Assembly (NCBI GenBank): GCA_963766935.1
Contig: CAVYBY010000006.1
Coordinates: forward strand, 346,293 to 410,292
DNA length: 64,000 nt
Reading direction: 5' to 3'
Origin: CAVYBY01 sp963766935
Lineage (GTDB): Bacteria > Actinomycetota > UBA4738 > HRBIN12
In this document: positions 42,692 to 50,883 of the stretch, in pieces
Layout: every line of letters starts with the position of its first letter
How positions within the stretch are numbered: the stretch's first letter is position 1
Notes under the pieces: model-generated
Told to the model about the DNA's origin: nothing
Seen by the model: only the letters and a program-made list of their open reading frames with translations
Database searches by the model: none
Made by a program: the position numbers and the translations under genes

Positions 42692-43609
42692 TTGGCGACG
42701 GCGGTGCTGTTTCCGGGTCAGGGATCGCAGTTCGTGGCGATGGCCGACGCGTGGGCCGGGCATGCCGCGGGGCTCGCCGTCCTCGATGAGGCCTCAGAGG
42801 CGCTGGGGCGCGACATCGTCGCCGGCTGTCATGACGAAGCGGCGCTTGCGACCACCGAGTTCGTGCAGCCGGCCCTCCTGGCCTGCGACGTTGCGGCTTT
42901 CCGGGTGCTCCAGGCCGAGGGGATCACCCAGATCGTGGGGGTCGCCGGGCACTCGCTCGGCGAGTTCGCGGCGCTCGTGGCGGCCGGAACGCTCACCATC
43001 GCAGACGCTTTCGAGGTGGTCGCGATCCGTGGCGCCTGGATGCAACGGGCGAGCGAGGCCGTGCCCGGGGCGATGGCAGCCCTGCTCGGGGTGGATTCGG
43101 CGGGGGCGGGCGAGCTCTGCGACCGGGCCAGGCACGAGGACGTCCTGGTCGTCGCGAACGAGAACAGCCCGGTCCAGACGGTCATCAGCGGCATGGTGGG
43201 CGCGATCGAGCGGGCCGAGGCGATGGCCGGGGCCTCGAAGATCCGCGCCGTCCGTCTTCCGGTCGCCGGCGCGTTCCACAGTCCCCTGATGGAGCCCGCC
43301 CGGCTTCCCGTGCTCGAGATCCTCGACCGGATCGGGTTCGCCGACCCCCGGCTGCCGATCGCCGAGAATGTGAGCGGCGGCCTCGTCTCGGACCCCGGCG
43401 AGCTCCGCGCGCTGGTCGGACGGCAGGTGGTGTCGCCCGTGCGCTGGGATTCGTCCGTACGGAGCCTCGCGGCGGCGGGCGCGACCAGGTTCGTCGAGGC
43501 CGGGCCCGGCGACGTGCTGACAAAGCTGACACGGCGCATCGTTCCGGACGCGGAAGCGATCCCGGCCGGGGGCCCCGAGGCGGCGCATCGGATATCCTCG
43601 GCCCCGTGA
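42692..43609 (+). CDS. fabD: Malonyl-CoA:ACP transacylase FabD
   Basis: Translation starts at the TTG at 42692, preceded by GGAGGGG five bases upstream, and gives 305 residues. The hydrolase-like core shows 'AVLFPGQGSQFVAMADAW', the nucleophile in VAGHSLGEFAALVAAG (S88), and the catalytic His in 'PVAGAFHSPLMEPARL'. FabD loads malonate onto the acyl carrier protein. Much longer in-frame extensions upstream lie antisense to mreB and are not credible. Its stop overlaps the fabH start (GTGA). Confidence 0.96.
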   Translation: MATAVLFPGQGSQFVAMADAWAGHAAGLAVLDEASEALGRDIVAGCHDEAALATTEFVQPALLACDVAAFRVLQAEGITQIVGVAGHSLGEFAALVAAGTLTIADAFEVVAIRGAWMQRASEAVPGAMAALLGVDSAGAGELCDRARHEDVLVVANENSPVQTVISGMVGAIERAEAMAGASKIRAVRLPVAGAFHSPLMEPARLPVLEILDRIGFADPRLPIAENVSGGLVSDPGELRALVGRQVVSPVRWDSSVRSLAAAGATRFVEAGPGDVLTKLTRRIVPDAEAIPAGGPEAAHRISSAP

Positions 43610-44607
43610 CCCGCCACGTCACCATCGCCGGCGTCGGCTCGTCCCTTCCATCCCGGCTCGTTCCGAACAGCTGGTTCGAGTCCTTCTTGGATACGAGCGA
43701 CAGCTGGATCCGCGAACGAACCGGGATCGAGTCCCGGCACTTCGTCGACGAAGGCGTCACGACCTCGGACCTGGCGGTCGATGCCGGCCGCAAGGCGCTC
43801 GAGACCGCCGGGATGTCCGCCGATCAGCTCGACCTGATCGTGTGCGCGACGGTGACCGGCGACGTGCCGTTCCCGGCGACGGCCGTGTGGATCCAGGAGA
43901 AGCTCGGGGTGCACTGCCCGTCGTTCGACGTGAACGCGGCATGCGCCGGCTACTCGTACGGGCTCTCGACCGCCACGGCGTTCATCCGCGCGGGGATGGC
44001 CGACACGGTGCTCGTCGTGGGCGCCGAGATCTTCAGCCGGATCCTCGACTTCGAAGACCGCGGAACCAGCATCCTGTTCGGAGACGGGGCCGGCGCCACC
44101 ATCGTGGCGGCATCGGACCACCCGGGCATCGAGGGTCAGCTCATCGGGGCCGACGGAAGCTCGGCCGAGATCCTGCTGATGCCGGCCGGCGGCTCGCGGC
44201 TTCCGGCATCGGCCGAGACCGTCGCGCACCACGAGCACGCGATCCGGATGCCGAACGGTCGCGAGGTCTTCAAGCGGGCCGTGACCGAGATGGCCGCCGC
44301 ATGCCGCGAGCTGCTCCAGAAGTCCGGACACGTGCCGGATGACGTCGACGTGCTCATCCCCCACCAGGCGAACGCGCGGATCATGGTCGCCGTCGCCGAG
44401 CGCCTCGGCATCCCGCTCGAGCGCTCGGTCGTCGATGTGGCCGAGATCGGCAACACGAGCGCCGCGTCGATCCCGATCGCGCTCGACCGCGCGTGGCACG
44501 CCGGCCGCATCAAGGAGGGCGACCTCGTCCTGTTCACGTCGTTCGGCGCGGGGCTGACGTGGGGCGCCACGCTCCTGCGCTGGACGATGCGGGAGCCGGG
44601 CCGATGA
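43606..44607 (+). CDS. fabH: 3-oxoacyl-ACP synthase III FabH
   Basis: A 333-residue thiolase-fold enzyme that condenses an acyl-CoA starter with malonyl-ACP. The triad is complete: C113 in 'FDVNAACAGYSYGLST', His in VLIPHQANARIM, and Asn in IGNTSAASIPIAL. The GTG start at 43606 overlaps the fabD stop, and its own TGA overlaps the fabG ATG (ATGA), so fabD-fabH-fabG are coupled. Confidence 0.97.
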   Translation: MTRHVTIAGVGSSLPSRLVPNSWFESFLDTSDSWIRERTGIESRHFVDEGVTTSDLAVDAGRKALETAGMSADQLDLIVCATVTGDVPFPATAVWIQEKLGVHCPSFDVNAACAGYSYGLSTATAFIRAGMADTVLVVGAEIFSRILDFEDRGTSILFGDGAGATIVAASDHPGIEGQLIGADGSSAEILLMPAGGSRLPASAETVAHHEHAIRMPNGREVFKRAVTEMAAACRELLQKSGHVPDDVDVLIPHQANARIMVAVAERLGIPLERSVVDVAEIGNTSAASIPIALDRAWHAGRIKEGDLVLFTSFGAGLTWGATLLRWTMREPGR

Positions 44608-45343
44608 GCAGCCGCGTCGTCGTCATCACCGGCGCCACCCGAGGGATCGGACGCGCATGCGCGCTCGAGCTGGCCTCCGCCGGCTGGACGGTCGGCGTCG
44701 GATACCGGACCAACGAGGCCGCCGCCAAAGAGACGCTCGAAGAGCTGGAGGGCGCCGGCACGAAGGGCATCGCCGTCTTCCTCGACACGACCGACGAGAC
44801 GAGTGTCTCGGAGGCATTTCGCCGGGTGGCCGACGAGGTCGGCAACGTCACCGGGCTCGTCAACAACGCGGGGTTCTCGCAGGACGGCCTGCTGCTCAAG
44901 TACCCGATGGATGCCTACGACCGCACGATGACGACCAACGTCCGCGGCGCCTTCCTGTGCTCCCAGGCCGCGATGCGCGGGATGCTTCGCGAGCGATGGG
45001 GCCGGATCATCAACATGTCCAGCGCCGTCGCGATCCACGGCAACGCCGGGCAGACCGTCTACGCCGCATCGAAGTCGGCGCTGGTCGGCCTGACGAAGTC
45101 GCTGGCCCGCGAGGTCGGGGCACAAGGGCATCACCGTCAACGCACTCTGCCCCGGGCTCGTCGACACCGAGATGACCTCGTACCTCGACGAGACGCGCGC
45201 GCGACTACTACCTCGAGCAGACGCCGCTCGGGCGGACCGCCTCGCTGACCGAGGTCGCGGCCGTGGTCCGATTCCTGATGTCGGACGAGGCCTCGTACGT
45301 GAACGGAGCCGTGATCCCCGTGGACGGAGGGCTCACGGCATAG
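44604..45343 (+). CDS. fabG: 3-oxoacyl-ACP reductase FabG, two frameshifts
   Basis: A short-chain dehydrogenase that reads clearly for 170 codons: RVVVITGATRGIGRACALEL, 'GLVNNAGFSQDGLLLKYPMD', and the YAASKSALVGLTKSLAREVG active-site stretch with Tyr and Lys. One extra base near 45118 and another near 45205 must be removed to continue as GITVNALCPGLVDTEMTSYL and finish 'ASYVNGAVIPVDGGLTA' at the TAG at 45341. The repaired length, 245 residues, is exactly normal. As fabG is essential, the two shifts are probably consensus errors. Confidence 0.9.
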
Positions 45344-45431
45344 TCGGCGGGCCGGGCCCGCCGGTAGGCTCGGGCGAACCGCCAGCCAAGAATGGGCCAA
45401 GGATGGGCCAAGGAATGGGGAGGAACCGAAG

Positions 45432-45681
45432 ATGACCGATCGGTCCGAGATCGAGGAGCGCGTGCGCAAGGTGCTTGCCGAGCAGCTCGCCGTGGACGAA
45501 GCCCAAGTGGTCCCCGACGCCCGGTTCGCCGAGGATCTGAACGCCGACTCGCTCGACCTGGTCGAAGCGGTGCTCGCACTCGAGGAAGAGTGGAGCATCG
45601 AGATCCCCGAGGACGAGATGGAAGCCGTCAAGACCGTCGGCCAGGCGATCGACCTGGTCGCGGGCAAGCTCGGCGTCCTAG
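45432..45681 (+). CDS. acpP: Acyl carrier protein, stop codon out of frame
   Basis: An ACP of about 82 residues with the phosphopantetheine site NADSLDLVEAVLALEEEWSI (Ser within DSL) and acidic helices ('EIEERVRKVLAEQLAVDEAQ'). The expected TAG at 45679 is one base out of frame, so as written the frame runs on into fabF. A single inserted base near the end (GTCCTAG for GTCTAG, or similar) explains this. The ribosome site is GGGGAGGAACC ahead of the ATG at 45432. Confidence 0.92.
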
Positions 45682-45696
45682 GAGCTGACCGGACCC

Positions 45697-46944
45697 TTGC
45701 CCGACCGTCCCCGCGTCGTCATCACCGGCATCGGCCCGGTAACGCCGGTCGGGACCGGTGTCGAGGACTTCTGGGCCGGGTTGACCGGCGGCCGAAACGG
45801 CGTCCGCACGATCTCCAGCTTCGACGCAGCGACCTGTCCGTCTCGGTCGCCGGCGAGGTGCCGGGGTTCGACCCGGCCGATTGGCTGGACACGAAAGAGG
45901 CCCGCCGCACCGACCGCTTCACCCAGTACGCCATCGCCGCGGCCAAGATGGCGTGGGAGGACGCCGGCCGCCCCGAAGTCATGTCGGAGCGGGCCGGGGT
46001 GATCTTCGGCACCGGCATCGGTGGCATCCAGACGCTGCTCACCCAGCACAACGTCCTGCTCGAGCGCGGACCCGGCCGCGTCTCGCCCTTCATGGTGCCG
46101 GCGCTGATGGCGAACGCGCCGGCCGGCCACATCGCGATGATCTACGGTTTCACCGGTCCCAACCTCTGCACGATCTCGGCGTGCGCGTCGTCGAACCACG
46201 CGATCGGCGAGGGCATGCGGCTCATCCGCGACGGGTATCTCGACGTGTGCATGGTCGGCGGCATCGGAGGCCGCGACCGTGCCGCTGACGGTCGCCGGCG
46301 TTCGCCCAGATGACGGCGCTCACGAAGAACCCCGACCCCGAGACGGCGTCGCGGCCGTTCGACGCGGAACGAAGCGGATTCGTTCTCTCCGAAGGAGCCT
46401 GCGCCATGGTGCTCGAGTCCGAGGAGCACGCGCGCGGCGCACGGCGCGCGGATCTACGCGGAGGTGGCGGGCTACGGCGCCAGCGCCGACGCGTACCACA
46501 TCACCGCTCCGGATCCGAAGGGCTCCGGCGCGACGCTTGCGATGCGCTGGGCGCTCAAGAGCGCCGATGAGGCGCCGGAGGCCGTCGACTACATCAACGC
46601 GCACGGGACATCGACCCAGCTGAACGACGCGGCCGAGACCGCCGCCATCAAGGCGGCCCTCGGGGAGGAGCACGCGCACCGAGTGGCCGTGTCGTCGACC
46701 AAGTCGATGACCGGGCACATGCTCGGGTGCGGCGGGCGCCGTCGAGGGCGCCGCCTGCGCGCTCGCCATCACGCACGGAACGATCCCGCCGACGATCCAC
46801 TACGAGCATCCCGACCCGAACTGCGATCTCGACGTCACCCCGAACGAGGCGCGCGAGCTCGACGTGCGCCTGGCCCTGTCGAACTCGTTCGGGTTCGGCG
46901 GGCAGAACGCCTGCGTCGCCTTCCGGGCGATCGACGGCGCGTGA
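45697..46944 (+). CDS. fabF: 3-oxoacyl-ACP synthase II FabF, several frameshifts
   Basis: A 416-codon condensing enzyme broken into five frame segments as written. From the TTG at 45697: 'PRVVITGIGPVTPVGTGVED'; then PGFDPADWLDTKEARRTDRF and the active-site Cys in TISACASSNHAIGEG; then 'DAERSGFVLSEGACAMVLES'; then VDYINAHGTSTQLNDAAETA and SSTKSMTGHMLGCGG with both catalytic histidines; finally 'ALSNSFGFGGQNACVAFRAI'. Shifts lie near 45833, 46270, 46307, 46445 and 46733. The net change is zero and total length is normal, so the gene is probably intact in the organism. It extends the chain in fatty-acid synthesis. Confidence 0.88.
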
Positions 46945-47495
46945 GCGGGTCGCCTCCACTCCCCCCACCGCCTCCCCTCCCCTCGCTCCCCGACAGCCCG
47001 TTCGGCCCAGTCAGTCTCGATCTGCGGGGGATCGGCTACGCGCTGGAAGACGACGGCACGGCGTGGGTCGTCTGGGATCTCCGCCGGACGCGGCCCGTGA
47101 AGGTCTCCGTGCATCCGAGAACGCCCGAGGGGTGGGCCGAAGCGTTGCGCCGGTACCAGCGGCTGGACGGGGCGTCGTTCTACCAGCGAACCGGAGGCTG
47201 GGTGATCCTGAACCTCATCATCGGCCTCGGGTGCGGCTTCGCGCTGGAAATCCTCGCCGTCGCCGTGGCCGCCGTCGGCAGGAACATCGAAGTCCCTGAA
47301 ACGGCCGTCAACGACGGGTTGCTGACGCTGGGAGTCCTCGTCGCCGCGCTGGCCGGAACGTCGGGATGGCTGTTGTTCTGCTATCTGCCGACGAAGCGGG
47401 CCCGCTGGATCGGGTTCCTCGTGACCATCGTCGTCGGCGCCGTGGTCGCATCGGCGCTCACCGCGTCCGGATATCCCCTGCGGCAACCAGACTGA
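46941..47495 (+). CDS. Hypothetical membrane protein downstream of fabF
   Basis: A 184-residue protein whose GTG start overlaps the fabF stop (GTGA), so it belongs to the fab operon. The N terminus is proline-rich, residues 25-80 form a soluble region (DLRGIGYALEDDGTAWVVWD), and three hydrophobic helices follow ('GWVILNLIIGLGCGFALEIL', 'LLTLGVLVAALAGTSGWLLF', 'WIGFLVTIVVGAVVASAL'). No family is recognised. Coupling to fabF suggests a link with lipid or membrane homeostasis, which is inference. Confidence 0.65.
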   Translation: MSGSPPLPPPPPLPSLPDSPFGPVSLDLRGIGYALEDDGTAWVVWDLRRTRPVKVSVHPRTPEGWAEALRRYQRLDGASFYQRTGGWVILNLIIGLGCGFALEILAVAVAAVGRNIEVPETAVNDGLLTLGVLVAALAGTSGWLLFCYLPTKRARWIGFLVTIVVGAVVASALTASGYPLRQPD

Positions 47496-47505
47496 CCGCT
47501 CCGGC

Positions 47506-49164
47506 TCATGCCCGTTCGTCGACCGACGAGCGATACCAGCGGCCGGCGTTGAACTCGGCGATGACGGACGGCCGTCGAGATCGCCGTCGAACCGGATCCG
47601 GCGCGGCGTCCACGCGTCGCCGACCGCGAACCAGCCGTCCTCGAGCGGCGTCAGCCACGCCTCGCCCTCCTCGTCGCTCCACCCCACCGGCCAGTCCAGC
47701 CAGAGCCGCCCCTTCCGCAAGAGGACGCGCAAGAGCGGCGCCCACGCGTTCGTGCTCCGGTAGGTTCCCGTCATCGCGCGCCACGCCGCCGGAGGGTCGC
47801 CGGGCTCAGGACCCTCGTACCGCTCGCCGCGGAACCAGGTCTCACCGTGAAACGCCTCGACCACCCGGCCGGCGTCGTCGCGTCGAAACTCGAGTGCGAA
47901 GCGTTCGAGCGCCGGATGCGGAACTGAGGAAGACATCGTCCGGGTCGGCGAGCGGGTCGCGTTCCAGCCGAACGGAGACGGGACCGATCTGCATCTGAGA
48001 CCGTCCGCCTCGGCCTCGACGTCGAGCCGGCGGCCGTCGTCGCCCTCGTAGTGCCCGGCGAACGCCGCCGCGTCCGGGATGGCCGTCTGCGCGGGCGGCA
48101 CCCATTCCGGAGGTGGCTCGCCGCCGGCGAGCGCCGCGCGTACCGCGGCCAGCGCGTACCGCACGACGTCGCGCTTCCCGCCGTCGCCGTTTTGCAGGAT
48201 CACGCACGCGAGTCCCTCGTCCGGCGACGTCACGAGATATGCCGTGAACCCGATCATCCCCCCGGAATGGGCAATCCACCGATGACCGTCCGCCTCCTCG
48301 GTCCACAGGCCGTAGCCATAGATGCCACCCTCACCGTCGTCGACGCGCGGAGTCGTCAGAAGCTCGTACATCGCCTCGGTCAGCACGCGCCCGCCCCGGC
48401 CGTCGGGAACGTCCCCCCGGTTCAGCAGCAGCCGCGCGTACGCACTCATGTCGACGACGTCGGACACGATCGACCCGTCCGCCGTGTCGGAGACGATCCA
48501 CGCGCCCGGCACGAGCGCGTGCCGCAGCTGCGGCGGCCGGTCCGCGTGCATGGGCACGTACGCGATCGCGATATCGCCGCGCTGGGCGTCGGTGATCTCG
48601 CCCACGCTCGATCCCATCCCGGCCGGTCCGAAGACCCGCTCGTGCAGCAAGTCGGGCAGCGACAAACCCGTGACGCGCTCCAGACACGCGCCGACGATCT
48701 TGTAGCCGTCGTTCGAGTACCAGAACCGTTCGCCCGGCGCGACCGTGGCCGGCGTCCTGCGGAGCGACTCGAGACAGCCGGCCAGGGTCGCGGCGTCTTC
48801 GGTCCCGGCGCGAAGACCCGCCGTGTGCGTCAGCAGGTGATGCAAGGTGATGGGTCCGAACGGCTCCGGCAGCCCGAGGTCCGGCAGGATCTCGTTCACC
48901 GAGACATCGAGGTCGAGCCGTCCGGCCTCGGCCTCCTGCATCACCGCGATCGCGGCGAACGACTTCGAGATCGATCCGATCTGGAAACGCGTCTCGGGCC
49001 GGACCGGGGTCCCGGCGGCGACATCGGCCATCCCACGCACGGCCACGCCGAGGATCTCCTCGCGGTCGGTGACGGCGATCGCCGCCCCGGCGGCGTGGGA
49101 GACGGTGAGCTGTCGTTCGAGGGCGGCGCCGATCCGCTCGAAGGCCGTCGCTCAGACCGGGCAC
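47506..49164 (-). CDS. Serine beta-lactamase family (class C-like) protein, several frameshifts
   Basis: About 553 codons of a beta-lactamase/DD-peptidase-fold protein. The Ser-x-x-Lys motif is 'RFQIGSISKSFAAIAVMQEA'; LTHTAGLRAG and the Tyr motif WYSNDGYKIVGACLERVTGL follow; 'WIAHSGGMIGFTAYLVTSP' carries the third motif (HSGG in place of KTG). The C-terminal 200 residues are a beta-rich extra domain (YRSTNAWAPLLRVLLRKGRL). Shifts near 49145, 47990, 47935 and 47570 interrupt the frame. The GTG at 49164 lies five bases after the ndk stop. Such proteins are usually esterases or peptidases rather than resistance enzymes. Confidence 0.8.
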
Positions 49165-49168
49165 GGAC

Positions 49169-49579
49169 TCAGTCGCCGGGGAAGAAGAGCGCGAGCTCGC
49201 GCGCGGCCGAGGCCGGCGAGTCGCTTCCGTGCACGATGTTCTCGCCGATCAGCGTGGCGAGATCCCCGCGGATGGATCCCGGCGGCGCGTCGACCGGATT
49301 CGTCGGACCCATGAGCGTCCGCCACACGGTGATGGCCGACTCGCCGCTGAGCCGGGCGACCACGACCGGCCCGCTGGTGATGAAGGTCACGAGATCGCCG
49401 AAGAAGGGCTTGTCCGTGTGCTCGGCGTAGTGCTGCTCCGCCAGATCCCGGTCGATCGTCATCAGTCGCATCGCCTCGATCGCAAGACCCTTGGTCTCGG
49501 CGCGCCGCAGGACCTCGCCGACGAGGCCGCGGCGCACGCCGTCGGGTTTCACGATGAGGAGGGTGGATTCGATCGCCAT
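49169..49579 (-). CDS. ndk: Nucleoside diphosphate kinase
   Basis: A 136-residue Ndk starting 'MAIESTLLIVKPDGVRRGLV', with the phosphorylated His in GENIVHGSDSPASAARELAL and the nucleotide-binding text 'MGPTNPVDAPPGSIRGDLAT'. It balances the nucleoside triphosphate pools. Its start lies 31 bases inside the folC 3' end, so the pair is tightly linked, as in many actinobacteria. Confidence 0.98.
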   Translation of the reverse strand: MAIESTLLIVKPDGVRRGLVGEVLRRAETKGLAIEAMRLMTIDRDLAEQHYAEHTDKPFFGDLVTFITSGPVVVARLSGESAITVWRTLMGPTNPVDAPPGSIRGDLATLIGENIVHGSDSPASAARELALFFPGD

Positions 49580-50883
49580 GTCGTCGAAACTCCTGCAGCC
49601 GAAGCGAGACCGAGCGCCCGCCGGGCGTCGGCGACAGTGTACAGAGAGCCCGTCACGAGCACGCAGTCCTCGGCTTCGGCGCCCGATCGTGCTGCCTCGA
49701 TCGCCGCCGCAACGGAGTCGAACGTCGCAACCGGCACGGCGTCCCCGAACGCCTGTGCCACCCGCGCCGTGCTCGCGCTCCGGATGCTGTCGTTCCGCGC
49801 GACGTAGACCCGGTCGGCGATCGGGGCGAGCGCCGAGGCGATGCCGGCGACGTCCTTGTTCTCGCTGACCGCGATCACCAGGTGCAGGTTCCTCCACGCG
49901 AAGAACTCCGCCATGGCGGCGGCCAGCGCCCCGGCGCCGGCGGGATTGTGGGCGCCGTCGAGGATGACCAGCGGCCCTCGCGCGGCCACCTCGAGGCGTC
50001 CGGGCACCGTCAGGGTCGCGAGAATGCCCGCGGTCGTCCCCGCGTCCAGCTCGTGACCGATCAGCGCCTGCACCGCAACCACTCCGGCGGCGGCGTTTCG
50101 GGCCGCATGGTCCCCGAACATGGGGACGAACAGATCCTCGATCTCGCCGTGGATCGCGCGAAGCCCGAACGACTGGCCCCCGACCGCCGGGAGCCGGTCC
50201 ACGACTTCCCAGTCGCGGTACTCGAGCAGGACCTTCGCCCCCACCTCGGCCGCGCGCGACTCGATCACGCGGAGCGCCTCCGGCGACTGCTCGCGGACGA
50301 CCACCGACGCTCCCGGCTTGATGATGCCCGCCTTCTCGGTGGCGACCTCCGCGACCGTGGAGCCGAGCTCGGGATGGTCGAGGCTCACCTGGCCGATCAC
50401 GGCCACCTGACCCGCCACCAGATTGGTCGCGTCCCAGGAGCCACCCATCCCCACCTCGAACACACCGAGCGCGACCGGTTTGTCGGCGAACCACAGGTAC
50501 GCCAGCGCCGTGACGGCTTCGAAGTACGTGACGGCGCCGTGCTCGCCGGCGTCGACGACCTGGAGGAACGGGGCAAGGTGATCCCATTCCTCCCCGAACT
50601 CCTCCTCGGTGATCTCGACGCCGCATACGCGGAGGCGTTCCAGCACGGTGTGCAGGTGCGGCGAGGTGAACAGCCCCGTCGAGAGGCCCTGGGCACACGC
50701 GAGGGTCGCGGCCGCCAGCGCGATCGTGGTCTTCCCGTTCGTTCCCGTCACATGGATCGTCGGGTACGAAAGCTGCGGGTTGTCCATCAGCTCCGAGACG
50801 GCGCGGATCCGATCGAGGCTCGGCCCCGGCATGTGCTCCGGCTGTCTGGCGTCCAGGTCGGCGATCGCTCGTGCGAAGCTCAA
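49549..50883 (-). CDS. folC: Folylpolyglutamate/dihydrofolate synthase FolC
   Basis: A 444-residue Mur-ligase-fold protein. The ATP site is TIHVTGTNGKTTIALAAATL, followed by GLFTSPHLHTVLERLRVCGV and the substrate-binding 'VGMGGSWDATNLV'. The C-terminal domain starts 'VPGRLEVAARGPLVILDGAH' with the DGAHN motif. The TTG start at 50883 overlaps the valS stop (TTGA); no better start is available upstream in frame. FolC adds glutamate to folates, and it may supply polyglutamylated folate to the demethylase noted at the left of the window only in a general sense. Confidence 0.93.
   Translation of the reverse strand: MSFARAIADLDARQPEHMPGPSLDRIRAVSELMDNPQLSYPTIHVTGTNGKTTIALAAATLACAQGLSTGLFTSPHLHTVLERLRVCGVEITEEEFGEEWDHLAPFLQVVDAGEHGAVTYFEAVTALAYLWFADKPVALGVFEVGMGGSWDATNLVAGQVAVIGQVSLDHPELGSTVAEVATEKAGIIKPGASVVVREQSPEALRVIESRAAEVGAKVLLEYRDWEVVDRLPAVGGQSFGLRAIHGEIEDLFVPMFGDHAARNAAAGVVAVQALIGHELDAGTTAGILATLTVPGRLEVAARGPLVILDGAHNPAGAGALAAAMAEFFAWRNLHLVIAVSENKDVAGIASALAPIADRVYVARNDSIRSASTARVAQAFGDAVPVATFDSVAAAIEAARSGAEAEDCVLVTGSLYTVADARRALGLASAAGVSTTWRSNPPSSS

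Noticed and set aside
41495..43609. A 704-residue fusion upstream of FabD
   Set aside because: The first 400 codons lie antisense to mreB. The TTG at 42692 with GGAGGGG gives a normal FabD.
47506..49164. An antibiotic-resistance beta-lactamase
   Set aside because: The fold family is clear, but the KTG motif reads HSGG and a large extra C-terminal domain is present, which fits an esterase or peptidase of the same fold better.
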